From Burkholderiales bacterium (GTDB lineage Bacteria > Pseudomonadota > Gammaproteobacteria > Burkholderiales > Burkholderiaceae_D), in assembly GCA_016177875.1 (NCBI GenBank), contig JACOUL010000024.1, positions 22,196 to 86,195 of the forward strand: a stretch of DNA of 64,000 nucleotides. The letters run 5' to 3'. Position 1 is the stretch's first letter. Every line of letters begins with the position of its first letter. This document shows, piece by piece, positions 45,035 to 54,071 of this stretch. Below the pieces are notes generated by a model, which worked only from the letters and a program-made list of their open reading frames with translations, ran no database searches and had not been told where the DNA came from. The position numbers were made by a program, and so were the translations under genes.

Positions 45035-45532
45035 ATGCATCTCCAGGCGCTTATTCGTGACATTCCTGATTTCCCTATTCCAGGCGTTCTATTCCGCGAC
45101 ATCACGCCGATTTTGCAATCGCCGGAGGCCTTGAATTTTGTGCTCGAAAAGATGGTGGAGCATGTCGAGCTGTCGAAAATCGATTTGATTGTCGGGATCG
45201 AGTCTCGCGGGTTCATTCTTGGCGCAGCGCTTGGCACGCGCTTCGGCAAAGGTTTTGTTCCGCTGCGCAAGGCGGGTAAACTTCCGCCGCCGGTCGAAGC
45301 GCTGAGCTACGAACTTGAGTACGGCAAGGCGACGCTGGAGATGCGCCCCGGCCAGGGACGAGTCTTGATTGTCGACGATGTGTTGGCGACCGGGGGAACA
45401 CTTGCCGCAGCGGTCACGCTGTGTGAGCGCGCAGGCTATGAAATCGAAAATGTCTCGGTGCTTATCAATCTGGAGAATCTTAACAACATGACTTTCCGAG
45501 AAAAACCGATTCATTCCATTCTGAAGTATTGA
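45035..45532 (+). CDS. apt: adenine phosphoribosyltransferase
   Basis: 165 residues. Type I PRTase; PRPP-binding RVLIVDDVLATGGTL at about 109-123, GIESRGFILG upstream and FPIPGVLFRDITP at the N-terminus, all characteristic of Apt. It makes AMP from adenine and PRPP (purine salvage) as a cytosolic dimer. Slightly shorter than E. coli Apt (183). The start ATG follows AAAAGG at 45018-45026. Transcribed alone after the inverted repeat. Confidence 0.97.
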   Translation: MHLQALIRDIPDFPIPGVLFRDITPILQSPEALNFVLEKMVEHVELSKIDLIVGIESRGFILGAALGTRFGKGFVPLRKAGKLPPPVEALSYELEYGKATLEMRPGQGRVLIVDDVLATGGTLAAAVTLCERAGYEIENVSVLINLENLNNMTFREKPIHSILKY

Positions 45533-45566
45533 AAAGAAGAAGGTAGGAGCAGCAACGTATTTGCTC

Positions 45567-45785
45567 TTAATTTCCTTTCACCGTAATCCGCACATCGCCT
45601 AGACTGACTACCTGACCTGCACGGATCTTGCAGGTTTTGCGCAATTCCACTTTGCCGTCCACCGACACGTCGCCGGAGGCCACCAGCTGCTTGCCTGCGC
45701 CGCCGCTGTCGCACACGCCAGCCAATTTCAGGAGCTGATTTAATTCTACATAGTCGCCGTTCAGGCTGAATTCGAGTCGTTGCAT
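45567..45785 (-). CDS. S4-domain RNA-binding protein
   Basis: 72 residues, a whole S4 fold in miniature: YVELNQLLKLAGVCDSGGAGKQLVASGDVSVDGKVE and RKTCKIRAGQVVSLGDVRI (residues 13-70 in all). YbcJ/RlbA-type proteins bind rRNA or structured RNA. It is 2 bases downstream of a 65-residue gene on the same strand, so both are read together. Confidence 0.87.
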   Translation of the reverse strand: MQRLEFSLNGDYVELNQLLKLAGVCDSGGAGKQLVASGDVSVDGKVELRKTCKIRAGQVVSLGDVRITVKGN

Positions 45786-45787
45786 AG

Positions 45788-45985
45788 TTAGTTTAGTGCG
45801 GCTTTGGCAGCCTCTTCCGGCGTCACGCCGTCATAAAACAGATCCATGAACCATTCGATCTGTTCTTCTATATGGTCCTGCGCCTGCTCCAGCGTAGCGC
45901 CGCCGGCCACGAGAAAACTCTCCACCTCCGTGCACCATTGGATCAATGCAGCGGTATCCGGATCGAGTTGTTCTTTCTTTGCCAT
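45788..45985 (-). CDS. small acidic helical protein
   Basis: 65 residues starting with MAKKEQLDPDTAALIQW. It reads as two helices with acidic patches (HIEEQIEWFMDLFYDGVTPEEAAKAALN). No family is named. It precedes the S4 gene by 2 bases, so a shared role in translation is possible but unproven. Confidence 0.7.
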   Translation of the reverse strand: MAKKEQLDPDTAALIQWCTEVESFLVAGGATLEQAQDHIEEQIEWFMDLFYDGVTPEEAAKAALN

Positions 45986-46055
45986 TTTTTTCCTTTAATG
46001 AAGAGTCGAATTCGACTCTATCGACAGCATAATCGTTTTTCGCTGCGTCCGTGTT

Positions 46056-47333
46056 TCAGCGCGCGGACCGTGCGCGCTCTTTCAGCCACGCCAACGTGCC
46101 GAGTCCGGCCGCCCGGCCGCTAGCGAAGCAGGCAGTCAGCAGATAGCCGCCGGTCGGCGCTTCCCAATCCAGCATTTCACCCGCGCAAAAAACGCCCGGT
46201 AGCGATTGGATCATCAGATGCGAATCGAGCGCGTCGAACGCGACGCCGCCGGCGCTGCTGATCGCTTCGTCGAGAGGACGGGTTGCGTTAAGCGTCAGCG
46301 ACAGCGCCTTGATCGCATTGGCCAGCCGCACCGGATCGGAAAAATCCGCCGCCGCGCATTCACGCAGCAACCCCGCCTTGACGCCGCGAAGACCAAGCCG
46401 GCTTTGCAAATGGCTTGCCATCGAACGCGACCCGCGCGGGTGTCCGATGCCTTCGATCACTTGACTAAGGTCCTTGCCGGGTAGCAGGTCAAGATACAGC
46501 CGCGCACTGCCCGTTGCGGCGATCTGTTCGCGCAGGGGCGCCGACAAGGCGTAGATCAAGCTGCCTTCGATGCCGCTGCTGCTGACCACAAATTCCCCTT
46601 GACGGCGCTGGGCCACGCCTGCCGCATCAGTCCAGCTTGCCACCACCGGTTTGACCGGATGGCCGGAAAATCGCGACTGGAAGTGCTCGCTCCAGTTCAC
46701 TTCGAATCCGCAGTTGGACGGTCGTAATGTCGTCACCGCGACGCCTTGTTGTTTCAGCCACGGCGCCCATGCGCCATCGGATCCGAGCCGTGCCCAGCTG
46801 CCGCCGCCCAGCGCCAGCACTATCGCATCCGCATGCGCCGTATGCTCGCCATCGGGGGTGTCGAAAATCACATGGTTGTCCCGAGCGTTGCCGCTCCAGC
46901 CGCTCCAGCCGCGCCAGCGGTGCCGCATGTGAAATTGCACGCCGCGTTCGCGCAGGCGATGCAGCCATGCGCGTAATAGCGGCGCGGCCTTCATGTCTTT
47001 GGGGAATACCCGGTTCGACGTGCCGACAAAAGTCTCGATGCCCAAGCCATGCGCCCAGGAGCGCAGTGCTTCGGTATCGAAGGCGTCGATGAACGGTTCA
47101 AGTTGGGGGCGTCGCTGGCCGTAGCGCGACAGGAAAGCGTCGCGCGGTTCGGCATGAGTGAGATTCATGCCGCCTTTGCCGGCCAGCAGAAACTTACGAC
47201 CGACGGATGGCATCGCGTCGTACAGATGGACCGACAAACCGTGCTCGGCCACCACTTCAGCCGCCATCAATCCGGCCGGGCCGCCGCCGATAATGGCGAT
47301 GGGATGAGCGGATTGGTCGAGGGGCTGCATCAT
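46056..47333 (-). CDS. TIGR03862/HI0933-like flavoprotein
   Basis: 425 residues. FAD-binding dinucleotide motif PIAIIGGGPAGLMAAEV at the N-terminus, GKGGMNLTHA and a C-terminal CAGEMLDWEAPTGGYLLTACFASGRAAG, characteristic of HI0933-like flavoproteins (BaiN/YhiN relatives) in the TIGR03862 group. BaiN proteins reduce bile-acid double bonds; the substrate here is unknown. Three Met starts are in a row; 47333 is preferred on spacing. Single gene. Confidence 0.9.
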   Translation of the reverse strand: MMQPLDQSAHPIAIIGGGPAGLMAAEVVAEHGLSVHLYDAMPSVGRKFLLAGKGGMNLTHAEPRDAFLSRYGQRRPQLEPFIDAFDTEALRSWAHGLGIETFVGTSNRVFPKDMKAAPLLRAWLHRLRERGVQFHMRHRWRGWSGWSGNARDNHVIFDTPDGEHTAHADAIVLALGGGSWARLGSDGAWAPWLKQQGVAVTTLRPSNCGFEVNWSEHFQSRFSGHPVKPVVASWTDAAGVAQRRQGEFVVSSSGIEGSLIYALSAPLREQIAATGSARLYLDLLPGKDLSQVIEGIGHPRGSRSMASHLQSRLGLRGVKAGLLRECAAADFSDPVRLANAIKALSLTLNATRPLDEAISSAGGVAFDALDSHLMIQSLPGVFCAGEMLDWEAPTGGYLLTACFASGRAAGLGTLAWLKERARSAR

Positions 47334-47392
47334 GAAAAAGGGCACATCCTGGAAGGGCTAATATTCGGATCTAACTAGATCAATTTTCGGGA

Positions 47393-47770
47393 TTAACTGC
47401 GATTCTTTGAGCTCTTACTGTCGATATCCGCAATGGTCTCATGTCCGCGCAGGGTTAATTCAAGTTGACCGGTTTCGGCGTTGCGTATCACATGGCCTTT
47501 TCTTTCAAGAAAGGTCAACACGCCGGCGTCCAATTGCGCGGCAGGATCTTTCGATGCCGTGCGCAAGCCGTCTACACAATTTTTGACGAACAATGTTTGC
47601 CGGCCTTTTTCTGTTAAGACAAGCTTGCCCGACTTTTCGTGGACAATGTATTTCAAACCGATTAAGCGTTTGGTGTTCCTCGCTACACAGGCGCTCGGCC
47701 GGCTACCCCTCGGCATTTTTACTATTTCCGATAAGGCGGCATACTCGTCGAGTGTCAGTTCGTCATTCAT
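47393..47770 (-). CDS. protein with winged-helix-like repeats
   Basis: 125 residues. It appears to be two similar halves, each with a KxG..L.LT.KG box (KSGKLVLTEKGRQTL and TGQLELTLRGHETI) resembling the wing of winged-helix DNA-binding domains. No known family. Ends in Ser/Lys-rich tail. Alone on its strand. Confidence 0.62.
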   Translation of the reverse strand: MNDELTLDEYAALSEIVKMPRGSRPSACVARNTKRLIGLKYIVHEKSGKLVLTEKGRQTLFVKNCVDGLRTASKDPAAQLDAGVLTFLERKGHVIRNAETGQLELTLRGHETIADIDSKSSKNRS

Positions 47771-47925
47771 CTGTTTTCCTTAAAACTGCAGCATATCGCG
47801 GCACAAATATCCTGCATTGTAGCCAGCGCGGGCGTTATGTGCTTTTTCAGCATCATGCAAGCATGGTTGCCGGACTCTGCTTTAAGCGATCTTCCCGGAC
47901 TTGCGCTACTGGTGTACCCTGAGGC

Positions 47926-48372
47926 ATGCACGAGGAAAACACCATTCTCTTAAGCGGCCCATTCGACATTACCGATTCCTTGGGACGCGTATGGAAAATC
48001 GATGCCATCCGTATCTTTGATGAAGGCTACGGCATCTTCGACATTTATGTCGATTTTGCCGTCTCGATGGATGATGAGCCGCTGGTGGAAGATACACGCG
48101 TCATTAGCCAAATTCTGGCCAGATTAAGATCCTTGGGTTATGCCGGCCCCGACTTTGGCGTCGGCGATCCCGACCTGCAGGATAAAAAAATGATCGTGCT
48201 CGAAGCGCCGGAAGCATTCGGTCCATTCGCCGCGAGCAAAGGTTGGAAAAATCTGGCGGAAGAGTATGCGACCGAGCATGAGGGACCGTCCGAATTGCAA
48301 GCGGAAGTGAACGATCCGGCAGCACGCGCCGTATTCGACGCCTTCATGCGGAAGCTGCGTAGGCGGCGATAA
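47926..48372 (+). CDS. soluble protein of unknown function
   Basis: 148 residues. N-terminal MHEENTILLSGPFDIT looks beta-rich, with an RVWKIDAIRIFDEGYGIFD stretch, then helical QILARLRSLGYAGPDFGVGD and an Arg-rich C-terminus (FMRKLRRRR). Not recognised. The next gene is 55 bases on and same strand. Confidence 0.65.
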   Translation: MHEENTILLSGPFDITDSLGRVWKIDAIRIFDEGYGIFDIYVDFAVSMDDEPLVEDTRVISQILARLRSLGYAGPDFGVGDPDLQDKKMIVLEAPEAFGPFAASKGWKNLAEEYATEHEGPSELQAEVNDPAARAVFDAFMRKLRRRR

Positions 48373-48427
48373 GTGAAAATAGAGACCAGCTATTGTTGTT
48401 GGTAATTCAGAGCCTGCGGAGCCGCAT

Positions 48428-48658
48428 GTGCCTCACAAAATCAAGCACAGAAAAACGACGATTGTCACGCTGGAAGCCGGCGAATTAATCGCTGAGCACT
48501 GCCGCCCCGGCGACATCGCCATCGTCCGGGAAAGCGATGGATGGTGGACGCACTTCGTTGGCGAAGACAACGAAATTGAAAGCTACGATGTCGCTTTCGA
48601 GACTTATGGCAAAGCCTTGGGCGCAGCCAAAGCCGCGGCAGAATTTGATGCGGAGTAG
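48428..48658 (+). CDS. small acidic protein
   Basis: 76 residues from a GTG at 48428. Basic N-terminus (HKIKHRKTTIV) then acidic. Contains DGWWTHFVGEDNEIESYDVAF and an Ala-rich end. Unknown. The start is uncertain: the region before it has no strong site. Confidence 0.55.
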   Translation: MPHKIKHRKTTIVTLEAGELIAEHCRPGDIAIVRESDGWWTHFVGEDNEIESYDVAFETYGKALGAAKAAAEFDAE

Positions 48659-48661
48659 TGG

Positions 48662-49171
48662 TTAATACTCGCCCATGAAATCGCGTTTGCCTATCTCCAC
48701 TCCATTGTGACGCAGGATGGCGTACGCAGTGGTCGCGTGAAAAAAGAATTGCGGCAACCCGTAATGCAGCAGGTAAGCTTGACCGTTAAATTTTCTTTCC
48801 TTGGGCGTGCCCGGCCGCAAGACGATTTCGCGATCTTCATGGCCGTCGATTTGGGCCGGCGTCAGGGTGTCGATGAACGTCAGCGTTTTGTTGATACGCG
48901 CCTGCAGCTCGGCGAACGTTTGTTCGGTATCTTCGTAGGACGGCACCTCGGCACCGGCCAGCCGCGCCGAAACGCTCTTGGCAAAATCGGCGGCGATCTG
49001 CACTTGACGCACCAATGCGAACATATCGGGGAAAAGCCGTGCCTGCAGCAAGGCGTTCGGATCGATGTTTTTTTCCGTCGCGTGTTGCTCGGCCTTGCTA
49101 AGCACTGCGCTCATGCTGGCGAGCATTTGCTTGAATACGGGTACGGAAGCGGCGTATAGCGAGATGGTCAT
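48662..49171 (-). CDS. DUF1993 family protein
   Basis: 169 residues, full DUF1993 (PF09351): MTISLYAASVPVFKQMLASM at the N-terminus, ALLQARLFPDMFALVRQVQIA, GQAYLLHYGLPQFFFHATTAYAILRH with the conserved histidines near the C-terminus. DUF1993 is related to the DinB four-helix fold, and those histidines might hold a metal. Function unknown. Tail-to-tail with the preceding small gene. Confidence 0.9.
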   Translation of the reverse strand: MTISLYAASVPVFKQMLASMSAVLSKAEQHATEKNIDPNALLQARLFPDMFALVRQVQIAADFAKSVSARLAGAEVPSYEDTEQTFAELQARINKTLTFIDTLTPAQIDGHEDREIVLRPGTPKERKFNGQAYLLHYGLPQFFFHATTAYAILRHNGVEIGKRDFMGEY

Positions 49172-49293
49172 AGTGTGCCCTCGGTTAAATTGAGCTGATT
49201 ATAAGAGGAATGTGATAAAGCTTGCAGCGGAACGGAAATCTCGGATAGGCTTTACAAATCGTTGAGCATAGACCTGTAAAGGTAACAAAGATC

Positions 49294-49521
49294 ATGACAA
49301 TCTTCGCCGCTCCCGTTTTTGAGGGGACTGTAATCGTCGACGGAAACGAATTGTTCAAGGGGCAGGGCGCTGCCACGCAATGGGCCAAAAAACTAGGCGC
49401 TGAAATCGGCAGCGACGTAACGGTTAGAAAAATCGGTAACGGCTGGGCGCTGTGCGGTACGGTGGATGGTGTTGAATGCGTGTGGGGAATTTACGGGCAA
49501 CGTCTTAAACGCATTAACTGA
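49294..49521 (+). CDS. small protein of unknown function
   Basis: 75 residues. N-terminal beta strands (FAAPVFEGTVIVDGNELF), then AATQWAKKLGAEIGSDV and two later cysteines (ALCGTVDGVECVW). AGGTAAC lies upstream of the ATG. Not recognised. Separate from the LuxR-type gene, which it faces. Confidence 0.6.
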   Translation: MTIFAAPVFEGTVIVDGNELFKGQGAATQWAKKLGAEIGSDVTVRKIGNGWALCGTVDGVECVWGIYGQRLKRIN

Positions 49522-49566
49522 CATGACCGGGACTTCTGCCTGAAGCCTTCCTGTGCAATGGTATGT

Positions 49567-50532
49567 TTAATGCGGCTCGATTCGTTGCCTGAGCTGAATC
49601 TTGTTGTGGACATTGAGTTTGCTATACAGCCTGGTCAGCTGGCTGCGCACGGTATTGGTCGATACGCCCAATGCGACCGCGACCTCGCGGTTGCTCATGC
49701 CGGCGGAAAAGAGTTTGGCAACGACTGTCTCTGCCGGCGTCAACCGTTGCAAAGTATCGCCCCTGCTCGCGGAGCACAATAAATATCCTTGCTGCTCTTT
49801 CAAACTTAAGATGCAATATCGCCCCACATAATTATGCCCAAGTAGCAGGGTTTGGAATACCTTGGCGGGTAGACGAAAGCTTGTTTCGTTGGGCCATTCT
49901 CGTTGCACCAATTCGTGAAAACATTGATCGGCGACGTTGATATATCCTTGTCGCGTGAGAAGAGCGGTGGCACGGCTTTTTCGGTTTGCGTCCAGTGCAT
50001 CCAGGACGCATCGGCGATTATGATCAATGGCGCGGCCGATATGGAGCCATAATCCTTGCAAGTATTGTGTTTCCGATTCGGAAAACCCTTCGCTTGTATC
50101 GCGATAGCACACTAGCCAGCGGCCCGCTGTAGCATCCGTGGGCCGGTCTCCAAAAAGCAGTAAATGCCGCGGCTCGTACTTGCTCGTCAAATTATTCAAT
50201 AATTGAAGGCGGCATTGTCGAAAATAGGAAGGACAATTGGCTTGCAGCGGCTCCTCCATTTTGCTGCTGAGATAGGCTGCAGTAACAGGATCAATTCTTT
50301 CTAGATCGGCGTAATCGTGCACGATAGCCGGATGGCGGCCATATATATGCGCTTCGATAATGCCGACCTTGGGGGCGGATGTTCGGCACTCCCCTAAACC
50401 CAGGACGGCGCCATCGAAATGGATCAGCGGTTTGAGCAGTCCCAGCATCTCGGCGAAAAATCTGCTCGACGATGCCTGCTCGGCGAGAGAATACAAATCC
50501 GCTACCGTGCGCGTGAATTTTTGCAAAAACAA
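49567..50532 (-). CDS. LuxR-family regulator downstream of curlin genes
   Basis: 321 residues. C-terminal LuxR HTH (about 260-315): LTPAETVVAKLFSAGMSNREVAVALGVSTNTVRSQ (35 residues) and LTRLYSKLNVHNKIQL. The N-terminal 250 residues have a helical, uncharacterised domain, without the receiver of typical NarL proteins. E. coli CsgD, the activator of curli, is also LuxR-type but 216 residues. Its position directly after the curlin genes, same strand, makes it a candidate curli activator. It may also be unrelated. Confidence 0.87.
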   Translation of the reverse strand: MFLQKFTRTVADLYSLAEQASSSRFFAEMLGLLKPLIHFDGAVLGLGECRTSAPKVGIIEAHIYGRHPAIVHDYADLERIDPVTAAYLSSKMEEPLQANCPSYFRQCRLQLLNNLTSKYEPRHLLLFGDRPTDATAGRWLVCYRDTSEGFSESETQYLQGLWLHIGRAIDHNRRCVLDALDANRKSRATALLTRQGYINVADQCFHELVQREWPNETSFRLPAKVFQTLLLGHNYVGRYCILSLKEQQGYLLCSASRGDTLQRLTPAETVVAKLFSAGMSNREVAVALGVSTNTVRSQLTRLYSKLNVHNKIQLRQRIEPH

Positions 50533-50726
50533 CTCCCTATGTCCAGACTGTTTGAAGCAAGTCTGCTATTTAATTTTTTCGGGAGAATTACACCTGTCAT
50601 CGCGGGTGGCGATATTGATATAAAACAGAATTTTTTACTTAAAGTATCTTTTAAAAATTGGTCACTGGAATTATTTTCCTTGCTGAAAGCCCAGTTCGGC
50701 GACGGCGTTTTTGAAACGATTTTCCT

Positions 50727-51320
50727 TCATCGCTGCTGATAAATGCTTGCCATGCCCGCATTGCCCGATTGCTGGATCGATGCGCTGAAGTTGTTACCCA
50801 ATTGCTCGATTACCGCGATGTTGCGTGCACCATAAGAATTGCCTGTGCCGGCTTGGGTAATGATCGCTTCGTTATTGTGGCCGTGCTGCCGGATTTGTGC
50901 TTCGTTCCAACTGCCGCTTTGGCTGATGCCGGCGCTGTTCGATGCGCCATATTGAGAAATCTGAGCCCATTGCGCCGTGCCGGTTTGAAAAATATCAGCC
51001 CTATGCCCTTGGCCGCGCTGTGCAATCTCTGCGGACAAGTCAATGCCATTGTACTGGCGAACGACGGCGGCATGGCCGGCTCCCACTTGTTGCACATGGC
51101 TGACGCCTTGCGTGACATGGTTCTGCAAAATGGAAGATTCATGATGCGATCCTGCTTGCTCAATGTCCGCCTGCAAGGCATTGCCTTCCTGCTGAGCGAC
51201 TAAGGCGCCATTATTTGTGCCGTCTTGCCGGATCGTCGCTGTATAGTTTTGCGCGTGGAGAGGGGCGCTCATGCACGTCATGCTCATTGCGGCAATCAAA
51301 AAAAAGTAAAGCCGTTTCAT
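50727..51320 (-). CDS. curlin-repeat protein, shorter subunit
   Basis: 197 residues. Signal peptide FFLIAAMSMTCMSAPLHAQN, then curlin repeats of the form QxGxxNxAxIxQ: AQISQYGASNSAGISQSGS, EAQIRQHGHNNEAIITQAG, FSASIQQSGNAGMASIYQQ. Curlin repeats stack as a beta-solenoid that forms amyloid. Shorter than the neighbouring subunit and could be the nucleator (CsgB-like), but both are similar. 72 bases downstream of the long curlin gene. Probably co-transcribed. Confidence 0.88.
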   Translation of the reverse strand: MKRLYFFLIAAMSMTCMSAPLHAQNYTATIRQDGTNNGALVAQQEGNALQADIEQAGSHHESSILQNHVTQGVSHVQQVGAGHAAVVRQYNGIDLSAEIAQRGQGHRADIFQTGTAQWAQISQYGASNSAGISQSGSWNEAQIRQHGHNNEAIITQAGTGNSYGARNIAVIEQLGNNFSASIQQSGNAGMASIYQQR

Positions 51321-51392
51321 CCTGCATCTCCGGAGTGCTGCTTAAAAATGGCGAGCGGCATATGCCGCTCGCCTTAGCTTTACGCTGCCTGA

Positions 51393-52532
51393 TTAGTGCT
51401 GCAGGATGCCGGCGTGATTGGAATTGCCGGTCTGCGTGATGGTGGCAGCAAAACTATTGCCGCCTTGGTTGACGTAAGCGGTATTGCGCGCGCTCCAGGA
51501 AGCACCGTTACCGTCTTGCGTGATCGAGGCGATATTGTTATTGCCGTACTGGTAAGTGGCAGCATCATTCCAGGTGCCGGTTTGCTTGATATCCGACGTG
51601 TTGTCGTTACCCAATTGAAGGGCGTAGGCGTACATGTTGCTGCCTGCGGACTGATCGGTCTTGGCGCGGTTGCCATCGCCGAGCTGATCGATGTGGGCGT
51701 AAGCGAATGCGACGCCGTCTTGCAGCACTTCGCCGCGATTGTTATTGCCGCCGAATTGATGCACGTAGCCGACGCTGTTGGTCGAATTGGTCTGCAGGAC
51801 AGAACCCAGGCTTCCGGTGCCGTATTGAGCGACTTCGCCGTAGTTGTTGCCGCCGCCGTACTGCTGGACGTAGCCGTTATTTGCGGCGCCGGTCTGATAA
51901 ACATAGCCGACCTGGTTGTTCCCGGTTTGGCCGACGTAAGCGTTCAGGCTGGTGCCGCTAGTTTGCGTGGTGGTCGCCACGTTATTGGCGCCATACTGGT
52001 CGATGTGGCCGACGCTGCCGCTCACGTTGGTTTGGGTTGCGGTGGCGGTATGGCCGGTGCCTGCCCATTGATGAACGTAGAGAGCGCTGCCGGTGCTGTC
52101 GGTCTGCGTCGCGGAGCCGGTGTTGCTGGCGCCGTATTGGCGTACTTCACTGTAGACGCTGCCGCTATTGGTCTGCGCAACGGTGCCGTTATTGCTGAGC
52201 CCGTTTTGCAGAACGAGCGCGCCGCCTGCGGTTACACCGGTTTGCTTGATGTCGGCTACGTTACTGGTGCCGGTTTGATCTACGGTTGCAGCAACGTTGC
52301 TGCTATCTTTTTGCAGAATGCCGGTGGTCGGCGGACCGGCCAGCGGATCGCCGGCAACGTTGCCGGTGCCGGCTTGGATGACCGTAGCGGTGGTGGTGCC
52401 GCTGGTGTTGAGTTGCTCGACGTACGTCGAGTTGCCGGCCCCGGTTTGGGTTACGGTTGAAGTGGTTTGTGCTGCAGCCGGCAATCCGTATGCGAGACCA
52501 ATTGCAAGCGCGATGGCTAATTTCGATTTCAT
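51393..52532 (-). CDS. long curlin-repeat protein, CsgA-like amyloid subunit
   Basis: 379 residues. Signal peptide LAIALAIGLAYGLPAAAQT, then about 15 curlin repeats (Q-x-G-x-x-N-x-x-x-x-x-Q), e.g. QTGTSNVADIKQTG, QYGASNTGSATQT, QLGNDNTSDIKQTG, QYGNNNIASITQDG. E. coli CsgA has five repeats in 151 residues, so this one is about three times longer. Gln/Asn-rich, Cys-free. Third gene after csgEFG and 100 bases after csgG. Likely the major fibre subunit. Confidence 0.9.
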   Translation of the reverse strand: MKSKLAIALAIGLAYGLPAAAQTTSTVTQTGAGNSTYVEQLNTSGTTTATVIQAGTGNVAGDPLAGPPTTGILQKDSSNVAATVDQTGTSNVADIKQTGVTAGGALVLQNGLSNNGTVAQTNSGSVYSEVRQYGASNTGSATQTDSTGSALYVHQWAGTGHTATATQTNVSGSVGHIDQYGANNVATTTQTSGTSLNAYVGQTGNNQVGYVYQTGAANNGYVQQYGGGNNYGEVAQYGTGSLGSVLQTNSTNSVGYVHQFGGNNNRGEVLQDGVAFAYAHIDQLGDGNRAKTDQSAGSNMYAYALQLGNDNTSDIKQTGTWNDAATYQYGNNNIASITQDGNGASWSARNTAYVNQGGNSFAATITQTGNSNHAGILQH

Positions 52533-52634
52533 GTGTGACTCCTAAGGTGGACTAGAGGCGAATGCCATGGTCTTATCCAGTGCCCCTTAATTCCCGGATA
52601 ATGGCTATTGCGTTGCATGCGGCGCGTTGTGGTG

Positions 52635-53600
52635 CTATTGCGCCGACGCAGGCGATTCTTCCTTGACGGCTGCCACATCTTCTGGCGCCAGCTGTTCCTT
52701 CTCTTCGCGCAGGTAGGCTTGGATCACTGGAGAAAGCCAGTCTTTTTCATTCTTAAGCGCCCACACCTGATCCTTGATGCCTTGTACGATCAAGTGCACC
52801 ACCGCCGCTTCAATCGCTTCTTTGACGCACAGTTGAGCCGGTTCATTTCGGGTATATCCGGCTTCCAGCTCAAGCAACTCCTTGAAGTTCACGAAGCGGT
52901 AGACCCCGCTCGAAAGCTCGTAGGAATAAACCGTCTTGGTGGTGGATACGCTGTTGAGAACCTGGCCGTTGCGGATATCGACGGTGCGTAAATTGATGGT
53001 GACCTGGTCTACTCGATACTGAGTCTTGATGCCGACTCCCAGGTAGCGTGCGCCGGCGCCGCCGGTACGCAGGTTGGTTTCATAGGCGACGATGCCGCCT
53101 TCGATGAGCACGGTTGCCGGCAACAGGGGCGGCAGGTTAATCGGCGGCGGGTTGTTTGGCTGCGGCGACTCGATAGCGCGTACGATCTTGCGCTCGGTAA
53201 GCAGGTTCTGCAGGTTTTCACGTTCGACCGGAATGAACCAGCGAGAATCTTTCAACGCTTTTACCAGTATCGACGCCGCCCCCTGGGTGACTGCCGTTGA
53301 AAACGAACTGTCCGGTATCGCTTTGTACTGACCTGTCTGGTCGCGAAACGCATACACTGCCGCCGCCACCCTTCCCTTTGGCGGCGGCAATTGGGTCAAG
53401 TCGCGCGTCGCTTTGCTGGCCGGGGTCAAGTGGGCTTGCGAATTAACTTCGGCGGGAGGCTGGCTGGCGCAACCGGCCATGATCGCACCGGCGGCTGCAA
53501 GAGCCGCAATGCGGCCCGCGCGGAACCGGGTGTCCTGTAAGCATTGGAGCAGGGTGAATATGGATCTCGCGATCGTGCTGATGCAATGCGTCGCGTTCAT
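52635..53600 (-). CDS. csgG: curli secretion channel lipoprotein CsgG
   Basis: 321 residues. Lipobox GAIMAGCAS puts the lipidated Cys at about residue 44, with an unusually long N-terminal stretch before it; an internal start may be real. The rest matches CsgG closely: RDLTQLPPPKG, VYAFRDQTGQYKAIPDSSF, LKDSRWFIPVERENLQNLL, GGAGARYLGVG and ETVYSYELSSGVYRFV-type segments. CsgG forms the nonameric outer-membrane pore for curlin subunits. Overlaps csgF by 4 bases (ATGA). The C-terminus EESPASAQ is longer than E. coli CsgG. Confidence 0.95.
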   Translation of the reverse strand: MNATHCISTIARSIFTLLQCLQDTRFRAGRIAALAAAGAIMAGCASQPPAEVNSQAHLTPASKATRDLTQLPPPKGRVAAAVYAFRDQTGQYKAIPDSSFSTAVTQGAASILVKALKDSRWFIPVERENLQNLLTERKIVRAIESPQPNNPPPINLPPLLPATVLIEGGIVAYETNLRTGGAGARYLGVGIKTQYRVDQVTINLRTVDIRNGQVLNSVSTTKTVYSYELSSGVYRFVNFKELLELEAGYTRNEPAQLCVKEAIEAAVVHLIVQGIKDQVWALKNEKDWLSPVIQAYLREEKEQLAPEDVAAVKEESPASAQ

Positions 53601-54040
53601 TGCTTCACCTCGAATGAAGTGGTAGAACCGCTGACCTTGTCCGTCGTCGTGATCCGCAGCAAACCGCCGCCGAGATCAACAACCGTGATCAAGAAATTGC
53701 CGGTCTCCAGCGAGCCCGGTGTGAACTTGCCGTTCGGGCCGACGATGCGCGACGCCGCCGCGCTGGACAATTGACTGATGATCGCCCGCTCAAGATTGTC
53801 GTTGAATTGTTCGAGCGGCGATTTATCGAAATAGCGTGAGCTCGCGTCATTCGGGTCCTTGGATTTATTCTGTGCCTGCGCGGCGCTGAGCAAGGTGGAG
53901 CCATTCAGAGGGCTTCCCCCGAACATCGGATTCACCGGCACATAAATCAACTCGGTTGCCTGCGCGCGACCGCCGGCCGACATCAGCAGTGCAAACGTCA
54001 AGCAATACATCGCCCCTGTCATCGCGGATGTGAAATGCAT
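53597..54040 (-). CDS. csgF: curli assembly protein CsgF
   Basis: 147 residues from the ATG at 54040 (GGGAG five bases before). Signal peptide ends near AQATE. Then the CsgF signature NPMFGGSPLNGSTLLSAAQAQNKSKDP and SRIVGPNGKFTPGSLETGNFLITV. In E. coli CsgF binds CsgG at the pore exit and couples secretion to nucleation on the cell surface. Overlaps csgG by 4 bases. The longer reading from 54052 has no site. Confidence 0.95.
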   Translation of the reverse strand: MHFTSAMTGAMYCLTFALLMSAGGRAQATELIYVPVNPMFGGSPLNGSTLLSAAQAQNKSKDPNDASSRYFDKSPLEQFNDNLERAIISQLSSAAASRIVGPNGKFTPGSLETGNFLITVVDLGGGLLRITTTDKVSGSTTSFEVKQ

Positions 54041-54071
54041 GTTTACTCCCATATTTTTTTGGCGTTGCTCT

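Noticed and set aside
51396..52460. Long plus-strand protein opposite the curlin gene
   Set aside because: It is the antisense of a Gln/Asn-rich repeat gene, which favours long open frames; no ribosome site or family resemblance.
51393..52532. CRISPR-like repeat array
   Set aside because: Regular repeats are the codons of curlin repeats in an open frame with a signal peptide; spacing varies and they are not identical.
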